Source of the DNA: Onchocerca volvulus
Taxonomy: Eukaryota; Nematoda; Chromadorea; Rhabditida; Onchocercidae
NCBI GenBank assembly: GCA_000499405.2
Contig: HG738139.1
Coordinates: 4,736,616-4,800,615, forward strand
Length of the DNA stretch: 64,000 bases
Reading direction: 5' to 3'
Below, piece after piece: positions 11,301 to 22,799 of this stretch. Every line of letters begins with the position of its first letter. Position 1 is the stretch's first letter. Position numbers and translations under genes: made by a program. The notes beneath the pieces were generated by a model. It worked only from the letters and a program-made list of their open reading frames with translations, made no database searches and was not told the origin of the DNA.

Positions 11301-13647
11301 ATTGGGACGATTCGGTTCCCCGATTAATTTACCAGAAATTTGTGTTGATGTCTTCTTGGTTGTTGTTTTGGTTGCTTTCCTCAATTATCAGGCGAGATTT
11401 TTCAATCCATCTATTTAATTTTAAAAAAAAAAAGTAATAAGAGTAAATAAGAGTTTAACAGAATGCATATTTGTAATCACGCAATACAAGAATATCTTAT
11501 GCTTCGATTTTTGTGAGAAGGTTATGTATATCAATTACCTGGCCATCTGGAATTATTTGCTCGTAAATTAAGATCTTCGTTGTCATATAAAGTTGAAAAT
11601 GTATAATTTGAAAAGATGTTTAGCATATGTGATTGTCATTTTGTCCTTTCAGTGAATTTCGAGAATTCACTTTACTAACATTCATTTTTTAAGCAAAAAT
11701 TTTGGATGTTAAGATTTCAATATTCTCGGCTTGGAATATATAATAGTAATTTGATGTGCTAATTTAGTTCGAAGCTGCATTTCGAATGTCCTTCTTCGGC
11801 GACGTACAAGCGCAGCGTGACATGGAGCAAATGCAAGCAGTACGTGACCAGGCTGATTGGCTTCTAACTAATATCATCCCGCAACATGCCATCGATTCTC
11901 TGAAATTGAGTACCAGATACTCCGAAAACCATGCATTGACAGCCGTTCTTTTCGCTACGATCACTAACTGGAACGAAATGTATGAAGAGACTTTTGAGGG
12001 TTTGTTATTTAATTTAAATTTCGAAGGAATTTATATGCAAAAATGTTTCACTATATGTAATTTTGGAAAATGGAAAACTGTATGGTTATGTTTCACAGGA
12101 ACTAGATCACTGTAGAGACTAATGAATACTTAGAGCTTTAACGATTTTCCATTACGAATTTATATGTTTGAAGCAAAACTATTAGAATTTTTAATATTCG
12201 CCAAAAATATATAAAATATTTTAGGAGGACGCGAATTTTTACGGGTACTAAATGAGATTATTGGAGATTTCGATGATTTACTGGATAGACCAGACTTCTC
12301 ACAGGTAGAAAAAATCAAAACTATCGGACCTACATATATGGCAGCAGCTGGATTAAATCCAGATAAAAGGCGTTCAGCATTGCATCCTTATGAACATCTT
12401 TATCAGGTCAGTAATTTTACAAAAATACTAATTTATTTGGTGCTATTGAATTTTCATCAGTTTTAAATTCACTTTTTGAAAAGTGACTAACCAATAGGAA
12501 GTGTCAGAAATCTATTCTAAGAATTATTTTTTATATTTTATTAATTCATTGTTCTGACTAACCGAAAAAATGAGGAGAAATGAATGGATCTCATTGGAAG
12601 TTTTTATTTTTTATTTTACTTTATTTTTTCATTTAAAAATCATTTGTTTTTTTTGTTTTTTTTTAGTTGATGGAATTTGCAATCGGTTTACAACAACAAC
12701 TGAATTATTTTAACCAGGATTTATTGAATTTCGATTTCGTTTGCAAAATTGGTTATAATGTTGGCCCGGTGACAGCTGGTGTTATTGGTACCACAAAGTT
12801 ATACTATGACATTTGGGGTGATACAGTGAATATTGCTTCTAGAATGTACAGTACCGGTGTACAGAATCGAATACAGGTTATGTTTTTCTTATTTCGACTT
12901 ATTTTCCGGTTTTCAGTTTAGATACAGTTTAAGGATAGTGATACATCACAATTTTGTATGATAAAACCGTTGAGTAGATGGAATTTTGAAAAACAACTTC
13001 AAAATTATTCTCCAAAATTCTCAAAACATAAGGTTATTTAGTGTGTTCTTTTGTTCCATAATAATTTGATAAAATTCGGAATATGGATGTTTAAATAATA
13101 TGGGTGGAAGTTTTTTACTATTTTCATTTGGCACAGTTTGAGGCATCCCATGTTAAATTTTATAATGTTGGAAGTACTATAATTAGACTATAATAACCAT
13201 AATTTCCCTTTGAAGGGAAAATGTAAGATATCTTTATTGACATTATCAAAAACAATTATATTTTGTTTTGATCTCCTTTTGTTTGAGACATCATTTATGC
13301 ATTGACTTGATTTCTCATCATTTATATACTGGACTTGACTCTGAAATCATTAATTTCTAAATCAGTATATGAATGATGTCTCAAGTATAAGCAGAGATCA
13401 AAGTTAAATGTTACTCAGAAAGCCATAGTTATTCATGCTTCGAATAACTTCTATAACAATATGTCACTCATAAATCTAGTATTTGCAGGTTTCTCAGAAA
13501 ACTCGAGATTTACTGTGTGATCGTTACGATTTTGAATATCGTGATCATATTGAAGTAAAAGGAGTAGATGGTGGTATGGATACTTATTTGTTGGTTGGTC
13601 GTAAAGGCCAAGAGCCAGTGAATTTTTCAATTACTCCAACGTTCTAA
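2365..13647 (+). CDS. acy-1: Membrane adenylyl cyclase, AC9 class (ACY-1-like), complete, 23 exons
   Basis: Makes cAMP from ATP at the plasma membrane; mammalian AC9 and C. elegans ACY-1 form this class. Exons: 2365-2526, 2888-3027, 3194-3278, 3668-3862, 4002-4191, 4394-4506, 4770-4974, 5258-5377, 5541-5698, 6074-6248, 7413-7552, 7998-8135, 8356-8529, 8842-8976, 9210-9377, 9665-9920, 10367-10628, 10795-10964, 11249-11391, 11768-11999, 12225-12406, 12667-12876, 13489-13647. All phases join and total 1304 codons including TAA; from memory human AC9 is about 1350 residues. Order: short N-terminus, membrane block 1, catalytic C1a, C1b, membrane block 2, catalytic C2a. Metal-binding Asp361 and Asp405 lie 44 apart, as in other cyclases. 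C2a keeps Lys1152, Asp1229, Asn1236, Arg1240 and Lys1275. The class call rests on the N-terminal WW motif before membrane block 1, the [12 protein letters not shown] linker and the FTKMS.NKSA motif. The ATG at 2365 is the first in-frame Met after the TAG at 2200; an upstream leader exon remains possible. Confidence 0.95.
3194..4191 (+). other. Cyclase membrane block 1 (exons 3-5)
   Basis: Residues about 102-257 hold roughly six hydrophobic stretches. They start with [17 protein letters not shown] in exon 3 and end with an [16 protein letters not shown] stretch in exon 5. This is the first six-span bundle of the pseudo-duplicated membrane cyclase fold. Exon 6 (4394-4506) then encodes the cytosolic helical linker carrying [16 protein letters not shown], which resembles AC9. 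Confidence 0.85.
4770..7552 (+). other. Cyclase catalytic domain C1a (exons 7-11)
   Basis: Residues 296-561 carry [14 protein letters not shown], where the slash is an exon junction and Asp361 is the first metal ligand. NDLFGRFD and then [12 protein letters not shown] follow; the second is at 404-415 with Asp405. [33 protein letters not shown] and MKTYFIAGR come after. Both magnesium-binding aspartates are present, so C1a should supply metal binding. The segment just before MKTYF is about 12 residues shorter than I recall for human AC9. Confidence 0.9.
6249..7412 (+). other. Long intron 10 of the cyclase
   Basis: This 1164-bp intron has a donor after GCT G and an acceptor ending TTTTTCAG. 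It contains a 68-codon ORF at 6482-6688 with a good-looking donor (GA followed by GTGAGTG near 6550). Joining that donor to exon 11 would put the next exon out of frame, so I do not accept it as an exon. Confidence 0.5.
7998..9377 (+). other. Cyclase C1b region and linker to membrane block 2 (exons 12-15)
   Basis: Residues 562-766 are mostly hydrophilic and poorly conserved, as C1b regions are; exons 12-14 contain many Ser, Lys and Asn. Exon 15 encodes [20 protein letters not shown], which fits the conserved cytosolic segment just before the second membrane bundle. Each of the four exons is a whole number of codons (46, 58, 45 and 56), so skipping any one would keep the frame. Confidence 0.8.
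9665..11391 (+). other. Cyclase membrane block 2 (exons 16-19)
   Basis: Residues 767-1043 hold about six hydrophobic spans: two in exon 16 ([16 protein letters not shown] and a long I/V-rich stretch), one in the middle of exon 17, two in exon 18 and one in exon 19 ([14 protein letters not shown]). Exon 17 also carries [18 protein letters not shown], a probable extracellular loop with Cys residues. Confidence 0.85.
11392..11767 (+). other. Probable GC-AG intron 19 of the cyclase
   Basis: Exon 19 must end with LNYQ (CAG at 11389-11391), because exon 20 begins with [13 protein letters not shown] in phase 0. The bases after the CAG are GCGAGA, a GC donor. The acceptor at 11767 is an ordinary TTTAG. 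I see no GT donor nearby that keeps the frame. Confidence 0.7.
11768..13647 (+). other. Cyclase catalytic domain C2a (exons 20-23)
   Basis: Residues 1044-1303 contain [47 protein letters not shown] (Lys1152, adenine recognition), [24 protein letters not shown] (Asp1229, Asn1236, Arg1240) split across this entry only for description, and VKG (Lys1275). These supply adenine and phosphate contacts at the C1/C2 interface. The usual KGKG turn reads KGVDGG here, so the second Lys is absent. The protein stops soon after, with no long C2b tail. Confidence 0.9.
13269..13401. repeat. Fold-back MITE-like element in the last cyclase intron
   Basis: Left arm GATCTCC...TTTGAGACATCATTTAT (from about 13270) is matched in reverse complement by GAATGATGTCTCAA...GAGATC (to about 13399). 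Each arm is roughly 30-40 bp and imperfect. It lies inside intron 22 (12877-13488), which is otherwise unremarkable. Confidence 0.6.
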
Positions 13648-16449
13648 TTTTCTCTTACTTTTCCGGTAATATGTTTGCTCATAATATTTTTATGTAACAT
13701 TATTTTTTTTTGTATTTCAAGTGTGTCTAAGTGCAGAAAATATTCATTTAGCAATTGTTATATGTTCAGATAAATCAGAAGTATTCCGAAAAGTAACAAA
13801 CTCTTCGGAAAATAGAAACTTTCTCTCATTTTACTCTACCTAAACAAAAAGTGTTTATAATATGAATTAATAATTATGCAAAACTTGAAATATTTTGAGT
13901 GGTATTTAACGATGGCTATCACCTAAGACTTATGTTAATTTGAGTATTTTTACGAATATCTTTGGAAAACCAGTAAGAGATGGAAAAATGTAGTTGTTGA
14001 GATGTAATTGTTAAATCTATGGCTAACTCATGTTTGATAGAAAATGAAATGAGCTCTCCAAACACGGCAAGCCAGGCGACGATGTTAGTAAACAACTTAT
14101 TCATTGTGGGGAAAGTTTGAATGATCCTTTCTCTTTCGAATCACTGATTCACTGATACAAATTAACAGGATCAAAACTCTGAACTGATCTGTTTTCGAAA
14201 GAGAAAGAATCATTACATTAAACATCAGTATTCTGTTCACTGGATTACAAAAAAATTGCTGTGTTTCTCGATTTGATAGATTACAAAAGCAGTCTTAAAA
14301 TTTTGCCACAATATTAAAAGTTTACTGAGGCTTAGTTTATGAATCATGAAATAGATTGGACAGATCATCAGTTATCAAACTATTCTTTCTAATCTTTCAC
14401 ATAACTAAACTCTAATGATTCTAACTTATAGGAGGTAATATCTTCGTAGTACTTGAATCCTCCGGGAATATGGTAGTCTGACTTTGTTTTGATTATGTTC
14501 AGTTTTCTGGCAAATTTAGTTGTTACAGATTACTTACGTTGAAGATCGTTGAGGATTATTTGCAATACAAATATTTTTGTTTATATTAAAGCAAGTGCTT
14601 ATTGTTTCAGGTGTGAGCGTATAAATTCGACAATAACCAGTTAAATTAAATTGAATTTTAAATTCAAATTTTCTCCATATTTTAATCCGCGTTTCTAATA
14701 TTATACCGTATGTACACATATTTGTGAATCATTCACGATGCATTTATTTCTGTATGTTATTATACTTTTATTGTTTTTGCAAATTTTATTGCCTCGAGTA
14801 CACGGTCTGTTTTCTTTTCCCTGTTAATTCTGCAGAGTTGCTGTCGAAGGATTTATTATAACGGGACATGTTAATGTGAAATTGAAAATCACAAGTGTAG
14901 GGTATAATAAAATGGTGCGATGTTTAATTTTACGTTTCTATGTATCGTTCTGAAGGAAAAGAAAGAAAATCGAATTTTAGTGAACATGAGGTATTTGAAG
15001 ATGACATATGAAGAATTATTTCGTATCCTAAATTTTCGGACAGAAGATATTGGTGGAGGACGACATTTAGCAGAGAGATGATTTCTCTCGATGAACTTGT
15101 CATTATCTTCGTCTTGTGATCAAGGTGAAGTATCCGTTGATCAGCACTCGTTTTGTGATGTGTTATACTCAGTGAATTGTGTCTTGAAAAATTTTTTTAA
15201 ACCTTTAGCTACGGATTTTTCCATCAATTTAATTTAATGTGAAGTTCTTTATAATTTACTACCAACATATGATCCCAGTTTTTAATTCTTCATTTGTGTT
15301 TCATTATAATTAAAACATCATACATTTATTGCCACTTTTTGGAATTTTCTTAGGTAATATTTTGTTGTTATTTGTAGCTTTACTTAGATCTTTATATCTT
15401 CTGAATTTTGATTTTTTTACTGAGTGTGATAATGACAAGGATCTGCTTTGTTTATTTTTGTGATGATTTATTTTAGAATATCGGGCATTCTTCATTTTTG
15501 CATTGAGAACCAGCTCTCAGTTTTGCGTCCTAATGAAATTGTCGATAAAAGTACTTTTTAAAAAAAAAAAATATCCTGGGATACTGGAATGATTTTTAGA
15601 GTAACATGTAAATTCCAATTTCATTATAAAAAAGTCATTGTTGTTCGAGTTCCTTGACCTGACATGATTGAGTTCTAGATAAGAGTTATTTCTGGTCACA
15701 TACACAAAAAATTTCTTAATGTAAAGTTATAGGAAATTCCGAAATTTTGAAGAGTTCATTTTTAATTTAAATAGGCTGTGTTTTGTTTATTGATCGACCT
15801 TCCACATCATCCATATTTTTTGTCTTTCATGAAATCATGAAATGCGGGTGAGATTTCTAAGAAATTTAATTTTTAGAGTATTTAAAAATGAAATATATGC
15901 ATAAGGAACACTGTGAAGATCTGTTTAGTGATGAGATATGATTTTTCTATATTGCTTAAATTCTTTGAGATTTCCCGCCACAAATTTGGAATGTTGATTC
16001 ATTTTTGGAAATTTTCTTCAGGATTTATTGATGTATTTGAAGATGATGCTATTGCTTTAATAATTTCTTTTCTTTTGTTGTAATTTGTATTGCATCTCAT
16101 TAATTTATGTGTAGTTTCATTTGATGCATTCCATATCTGAAATAATTGCCAAAATTTTCATGCAGGAGATCATGCAGAATTTTTGTACTTGATATCTCGA
16201 TATTTCTTCTATTATCTAGCACCCATTTTTGACTAGCATATTTTAAATTTATCAATGCACAAATGTAACTACAAATTCTACCATTTTTCATGTATGGCAA
16301 CGAGTAAAGCAAACAAAAAACGAGAAAATATATCTTGTCTTGATAGGAACTTGCATGAATTGAGAACTAATCACTTCTAAGAGTTCGGAAATATGTAATG
16401 CAATCATGCAACTGAACTAAATTATAATCACAATATATAATATTTGTTA
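13648..16449. other. Non-coding stretch between the cyclase and Helitron copy 1
   Basis: The cyclase 3' UTR must begin here. Apart from the fold-back at 14120-14214 I see only short AT-rich ORFs with no recognisable family. Confidence 0.6.
14120..14214. repeat. Inverted repeat with 21-bp arms
   Basis: 14120-14140 is AATGATCCTTTCTCTTTCGAA. The reverse complement of 14194-14214 is the same except for one base (T for C at position 7). Weaker pairing continues into the CACTGATTCA segment, with an unpaired centre of about 30-50 bp. It is probably a small fold-back transposon relic. Confidence 0.65.
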
Positions 16450-16461
16450 CTAGCTATGATC

Positions 16462-16478
16462 GCCACGCCCCGCATGGC
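16462..16478 (-). other. 3' terminal hairpin of Helitron copy 1
   Basis: On the minus strand GCCATGC and GCGTGGC pair over 7 bp (one G-T wobble) around a GGG loop. It sits 8 nt before the terminal CTAG. Confidence 0.75.
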
Positions 16479-17199
16479 CTGTCTAAATCCTCGTTCAAAA
16501 TTTTAAATCTCCGAAATTTTTTGAACACGCGCCTTATGTATATTTTTTAAAAATCTTAGATATTGGAAAGTTCTCACTTACTGCCTTAAGATTTTGGCAC
16601 AACATTGCATTCGTATGTTACTATATACTTTTTATATACACGCGTTGGTATAGCGTAGTCTGGTTAAGTGAAAAAAAAAGTAAAGAGGAAGCACATGTTT
16701 CTAGTTTTCGAGAAAAAATCTGGTTGTTTGTAATTTGATTTATAGTTTGGTTGGATGGAGATTGATTCTTGCTATCATGATTCGGGTAGTCATCAATGAA
16801 TGCTGTTGAGAAAGGTTTTATTGATTGATTAAGAGGAATTCTTCGTAAAAAATTATCAGAGAATATCCACGAAAACTGATCACTGAGTTATTCTTTCCTT
16901 TGTCGATGATAGAGAATACTGTTCAACTGAATTACTGCATTGTTGCTACTGCTGTGTCGCTTTGAACTTCGAACTGAAACTCCTGGAATTCCGAACAGTT
17001 GTTGTTGTTGCGTCGATCTTTGTCATTTATCTGTGAATTGGAGCGTTTTGGCGGCAAACATGTTTGTTATGTTTTTGAAACTATGTTGCGCCGCTTGATC
17101 TTTAATACTTCTTGTTTACAATAATTGTCGTGGCGCTGTCTGACATCTTTCAGATTTGCTCACTCTAATGTATTTAATTTCACAATGCTTGTGGTTATA

Positions 17200-19156
17200 C
17201 AATATTTTTTGTTGTTCCCTTGTCTGTGTAATATGGGGATTGTCTGATTTGTCGATTCTAGAACACACAACATATAACTATCCATGTGAAAAGCAATCTA
17301 GCTCTAGATCTAAACCTCACAATTCTAAAGATTGGTCCGGACTTTTGATGATTATAAACGTCAGTCGAACTGGAAATTGCATTCTCAAGTTGAAATGATA
17401 CATCCATTGAAATCATAGCAATGCGAGGGATGAGAACATCTTCACCTTTGAAAAATCCTGTCAAGATTGTTGCTTCCATGACGTTACTTCATTAATTTTT
17501 TTTTACTGCAAGCAGCATGCAAAGTTTTGGCTGGTTGATATTTCGCAACGTGATAGCTGGCAAGTCGATTTTCAATTTCAAGCACTTGGGGTGGCATCTC
17601 TAAAAGACCGAGTGAATTCAAAAATCCTATTGGGTAATTAACCTTTATACGCTTCCACAATAGTGTCGATGGAATTTATTTGACTGCCTCGCTTTGAATG
17701 TTAGATTGAATAATCTTGTTAAATTCGTAGACGTCTTTGTTCTTGCCCGCAAGAATAGCTCGTTCACTCAGCCAATCGTGATTCTTATAAATGGTTTGAA
17801 TATCGGGAAATATTTTGTCAATCAACTTTTCCTGGACATTACTAAATTGCAGAAGTTATGAGGCAATGAAATTCGTCCGAAGATCATATCAACCGGACCT
17901 TTCCGTTCCTAATTTCCAGCAATTAATGTGAGAATATTTCAGCAGATCGATCGTTTTGCAGCTGGATGCATATTGTAGTTAATTTTAGCGTTTTTACTTG
18001 TCACCACAAAGTAAAGTATTTCAGGCAAGCATTAATCTCGTCCGTTGATGTCGATCGAGGAATTACAGGTAATCTTTGCCTGAAATCTCCTGCAAGCAAT
18101 ATTAATGTGTTCCCAATGGTCTGATATTTCCATGCAAATCTTGCAATGATCGATCAAGAGACTCGACCGATTTTTTGTGCGCCATTGTCCATTCATCTCA
18201 AACAATAAGTTCACATTTCTGCAATACTTTTCCCATGCCCGATGTTTTGGAAATGCTGCATATGGGATTTCAATGAGTGCATGCTCAATGGTAATTTCAA
18301 AGCGAAAAAGCAGTTCTTACATCTGGTAGCAATATCACGAATAAGCAATTCTTATATCTTGCAGTAATATTGCAACTCTTCTGATGTCATTTTGGGTCGA
18401 TTTGCTGTCAGAATCAATCTAATTAGGTGCATTTTACCAGTTCCTTCTGACGTATCTAAGACGAAGATTTTGCCAATCCCGTTATTAATAGTTTGCATTA
18501 TATTTGATCGTAAATGCTTTTTGCTCAAACGTTAACTTGGGAATATTTGATTGCAAATGCGGCAAAAGATCGGCCGTGTTGTAATTCTGTTCATGACGCA
18601 ATTCTACATCGAACAAGCAGCAGATTGATTTGATGATGGCGTTCCCAATTGACTAAGAACTTTGTTCCCATTTTAAGCACAGCTTCATCACTACTTATGT
18701 ATCTTCCAACCTTATCGATATGTAATACCGCTTTTCTATCAATTTTTTCTGATGGCACACCAAAAATTGCTATATCGCTTCTTTATTCACGTAATTATGG
18801 ATGTATTTGATCGATTTAATCGACTAACAGTATTCTACGTTTATGTGCGCTTTGTATGTTTTTAATAGCAAAAACGAATAGTTATCCACTTCAATGTCAT
18901 CTTTCCGCATTTGTATAATCACTAATTCACTGCCGTCTTCTGTTGATCTTCTATATAAAGGATATCCATTGTTTCCTGTGACTATGTTGGATACTAATGC
19001 TCGATGATATCGTTTAAAGCATTTTCCGTCTATTATGCATGATGAATTTGGGTCCAGTATACCGTAAGATTCATGAATCATATTTTTCGTCACAACTTCA
19101 TACAAATTCTTATCGACATCGGAATCGGGTATTTCAGTATATATTATATCGTCCAT
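17200..19156 (-). pseudogene. Decayed Helitron helicase (copy 1)
   Basis: An open stretch of 110 codons (19156-18824) carries landmarks that follow the N-terminal domain of Helitron proteins: PDSDVDKNLYEVV, ILDPNSSCIIDGKC, GYPLYRRSTEDG and AHINVEYC. Downstream on the same strand similarity continues through frameshifts and stops: a YIHNYVNKEA segment, a degraded Walker A (EGTGKM instead of GGTGKT, near 18421-18470), a PRST motif region near 18050, and ILTGFFKGEDVLIPRIAM near 17430-17480. The final SRVxK region is scrambled. Many stops make it non-functional. The helicase would unwind DNA during rolling-circle transposition; the HUH Rep part is not present. Confidence 0.85.
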
Positions 19157-19440
19157 TTTGTTTTGAACTTATTACAGGTGTGAAAGATAGAAAAAAAAAA
19201 AGTAGGCGTATCTATATAGAACACTCGCCTGTTCAACATTATTTCAAAATTTCAGAATGCAATATTGTTTCAAAATTTTAAATCAATCGGTGAGCTTGAA
19301 ACAACGTAGACGTATGTTGAAATGAACAGCGGAAAAGCGGCCAATTTATTTAGTCCGCTCACTTACATTTGTTTGTCACAGGTGTAACAGGTAAAAAAAT
19401 AGATGTATTAAATAGAAAAAGGGCCTATTCGGACGTAAGA

Positions 19441-21279
19441 TTACTGTATTACTGTATAAAAATTTGAAATTACTGTATAATTACTGCATAAAAATTTGAA
19501 AGCAATCAATGAGGAGGTTGCAAAGTTACTTGCCAAATAAATAACAGCAATGCTGATTAACATTTTTATTATATAGATAATAACAAACAAAGAGTTGAAA
19601 ATTACTTCACTGAAGTTGATTTGATACTTTCTAAAAAGTTCATTTTCAAGGATATCCAAAGAATATGGGTGGAGCTAATAAAAGCAATAAGTATTATAGC
19701 AATAAAACTATAAACTTAGAGGAAATTGTATAATTTGTAAGACAGTAAAATTATAAAATGAAAGTATAAAAAGAAAAGTATAAAATATGGTTTTTTATAT
19801 GAGAAAAAAGAATCCTGTAAGATTAAGGTTAAAGATAAATGTTCATTTGGTATGCTAATAAAGATTATAAAGAAAAATTGCATCAGGATTTGTCAGTTCG
19901 TAGTTACGTAAATAAATCTTTTAAGCATGAAGCGATAATTCTGCCAAACAATCAAAAGTTAATTCGTACGTGGAAAGGTTGTTAAGGATAGTGCAATACA
20001 CAGCGAGAATTAAGTGACCCCGGTTATGAAAAAACAAAAAAATATTTATTTTTTTTCAGTAGATGGTCAAAAATTAAATATAATGAGTGTTTAATATGAG
20101 CTCAAAATTTATTAATCTTTTCACCCCGTCTATACATTTAGAAAATTGGTTTTCTTTTTTTTTTTTTTCGAACTCTTCAAGCAAACACAAACTCTGAAAC
20201 TTTTATTACTGAAAATGCAGTATTTCAGAGTAGATTTCGATTATCAATGATGTATCAAGTTTTTATTTGATTATAAGTTTATTTCGGATTTTTTATCATT
20301 AAACAACTAGGATGAATATTCGAATAATCAATTTAAGTGTAATTAAACAATTAAAACAGTAGAACAAAGACAGAACGGTTGTGTTCAAGAATTTTTTCAC
20401 TTGCTCTTGCCAAAAGCACTGGCTGATATTTGGACACTTTTTTTCTATATATTAATGCAACTTTGCTCAAAATCAATCGATATTGCCATTCTTGAACACA
20501 ATCTTCCGTCTTTATTCTTAAATTTTAATTTTGCCGCTAGTACTACATTAGCAGCATTTTTTTCTAAGTGCGAGCATTTTAATAAATTTGAAAAATATAT
20601 AACGATCAAAAATAACATTAAACACCATATGAATAACAAATAAGCCAGCAAAACATTTATAGGGTATTTGATTGAGACAGCAAATGAATGAATAACTTGG
20701 AAAAAAATTGATATTTGTTTACTGTAATCTATTTCTTCTAAAAAATTACTACCCACTTCGAGTTTGTACATTATATTGAATTTCTGCAAATTTACATTTT
20801 TGATGGGATCAAGTAACGTTTAAATAAGAATAAAATCTAAGATTCAACGTTTCTGGAAGATTCCAGAAATCAAAAATATTTAACATTTCAATTCCAAATC
20901 AGGAGTTATATTGCATCATTCGTTTTTATGCCTATTATTTCCTTATTTTTATGGTATACCTAAATAGGCTAAGAATAATATTCAGGAACAAAATAAGCGT
21001 TTGACTTTAGTTCTGGTCTTATTTGTTGATTATACAAACTTTTTTAAAAAACCCATCAACTATTTCTTCAAATATTTTTCGGTCGTAATGTAATCTTTTC
21101 AAGCTTATGATTGAGAAGTAAATGTTCACTGAATTTGCTTTGTTTCTGATGCAGTTTTTGAAAACTATTTTTTAAGGCATGCGTATAAGCGATAAAGAAG
21201 CTCGACGCTTTCCGAATATATTTCGTGTTCTGGAATGTTCGGGAAGCAAACTTGTAATTCTTTTCACATTTCTGAATTA
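19441..21279. other. Non-coding AT-rich stretch
   Basis: No recognisable gene. The longest ORF here (20445-20789, minus, 114 codons) is hydrophobic, matches nothing I know and has no supporting splice structure. Confidence 0.5.
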
Positions 21280-22390
21280 TTCAACAGCATAGACAGTTAT
21301 AATAATTAATCGCATTTGCATAAAAGCATAATTTTCCAAAATAACTAACAAAAACTTTTGGAAAGAAGAGAAGTTAAAATTATTATACAAAAGGATTAAA
21401 GTTTTATGATTTGTAGGATCATAGATCGTACGATTAATCGGAATGAACAAGAATGGTTCTCACCGTCAGAGCAACAATTGTTATTTCATTGCTTGGTTAA
21501 TCTTTTTAAATAATTTTTATTTATGCATTTTGAGGAATATTTTTCGGAATTATTTTACAGAATCTCAGGTTTTCGAGTAGTTTTCAAATTGTGAAAATAT
21601 TCTGCTGAAATTCTAATGAAAAATGTCACTCAATTGATAAGAAAAAAATTTTCGGTTTTCGAATTTGAAATCCTTAATTATGTCTGAATTTATCAAAGAT
21701 TATGTAAACATTATGAAATATTGGGCAAACTAGTAAATTTCATTATCTTCTATTTAAATAATTTTTTAAAAAAAAAAAAAGCGATACTTTCTGTATATGA
21801 ATGCTATCTTTTGCTTCTCAGGAATATTCTGCAAAATTATCTTAATATCTTGAAACAATAAACACTTTTTTTTTCTTTTAATCATTATTGCATTCGCATA
21901 AATTGCATTTGCATAAAAGTGGGATTTTCCAAAGTAAATAACAAAAATTTTTAGAGAGACGAGTTTGTTAAAATTATTATGCAAAAAGATAAGGGTTCCA
22001 TAATTTTGTCTGATTTTAGATCGTATGATTTATTGAATGCATAACAATGGCTTTCTTTTTTCTTTTTTTTCATTCTGAATTTTTTTGAACTAATACTGCA
22101 TAGATAGTTGCAATTGTTATCTCATTTGTATAAAACTATACAAGTATAAAACTCTGTATAAAACAAAAATTTCAGAGGTTAAGAGTAAAAGTATTATGCG
22201 AAAAGATTAGATTTCAGTGATTTTATCTGATTATAGATTGTATAATTTGTCAGAATGCACAAAAGCGGTCCTTTTCGTCAATGAAGCAGTTATTATTTTG
22301 TTGAGTGGTTGGTTGTCTTTTATTAATTCCCATTAGTACATTTTGAGGAATATTCGGAAATATTTTGCAGAATCCTACGTCAAATTTCAT
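21280..22390. repeat. Three diverged tandem repeat units
   Basis: A block with the order CATTTGCATAAAA, TTTTCCAAA(A/G)TAA, AAAATTATTAT(A/G)CAAAA, then GATCGTA(C/T)GATT is seen near 21290-21450. It recurs near 21890-22035 and, more diverged, near 22100-22250. The first and third units also share a following CATTTTGAGGAATATT segment (about 21526 and 22339). Spacing between units is uneven (about 600 and 215 bp), so it is an old tandem duplication rather than a satellite. Confidence 0.6.
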
Positions 22391-22799
22391 CGCTTCAGAC
22401 AGACATCAGGTTGTCAATCTTCCTATTCATCATCATTTATTTCAAATCGGCAGCATAAATTAGCAGAACCAACATTCTTTTTCAAACCAGTATTCTAATT
22501 CATCAATCTATGAATACAAACACCAAACGGTAACAAAATATTGCTTGAAAGAGTTCATAATGACACCTACAATTCTAGGAAAAATAATTATTCAAATTGC
22601 TTGAATTATAAAATTAATTAATTCAAATTATTCTAGAGCATCAAATCAAGGCAATCTGTCAGTGTAGGAGAAGTAATCGATCATTTGAAGCAGGAAAAAT
22701 TCCATAACGCAATTGAGTTTAGATAAAACAGTTCGGCATCGAAAGCGAAGTCCAAGAAAGAAAAATAACAGAGACTAAAGCTATGAATTTTAGCAACAA

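Larger units (their letters stand above)
16450..19440 (-). mobile_element. Helitron copy 1, 5'-truncated, minus strand
   Basis: Read on the minus strand, the element ends in a 17-nt hairpin (16478 to 16462), an 8-nt spacer and CTAG (16453-16450), followed by T. This is the canonical Helitron 3' end (hairpin then CTRR, insertion between A and T). Inside it, on the same strand, lies a decayed Helitron helicase (19156 down to about 17200). The right part (about 19160-19440) matches the internal part of the 5' end sequences seen at 23704 and 51793 in reverse orientation. The first 100 or so bases with the TC terminus are missing, so the copy is 5'-truncated. No Rep (HUH) domain is visible. Confidence 0.8.

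Noticed and set aside
20445..20789. 114-codon ORF, minus strand
   Set aside because: Hydrophobic and AT-driven, with no family resemblance, no splice partners and an overlapping ORF on the other strand.
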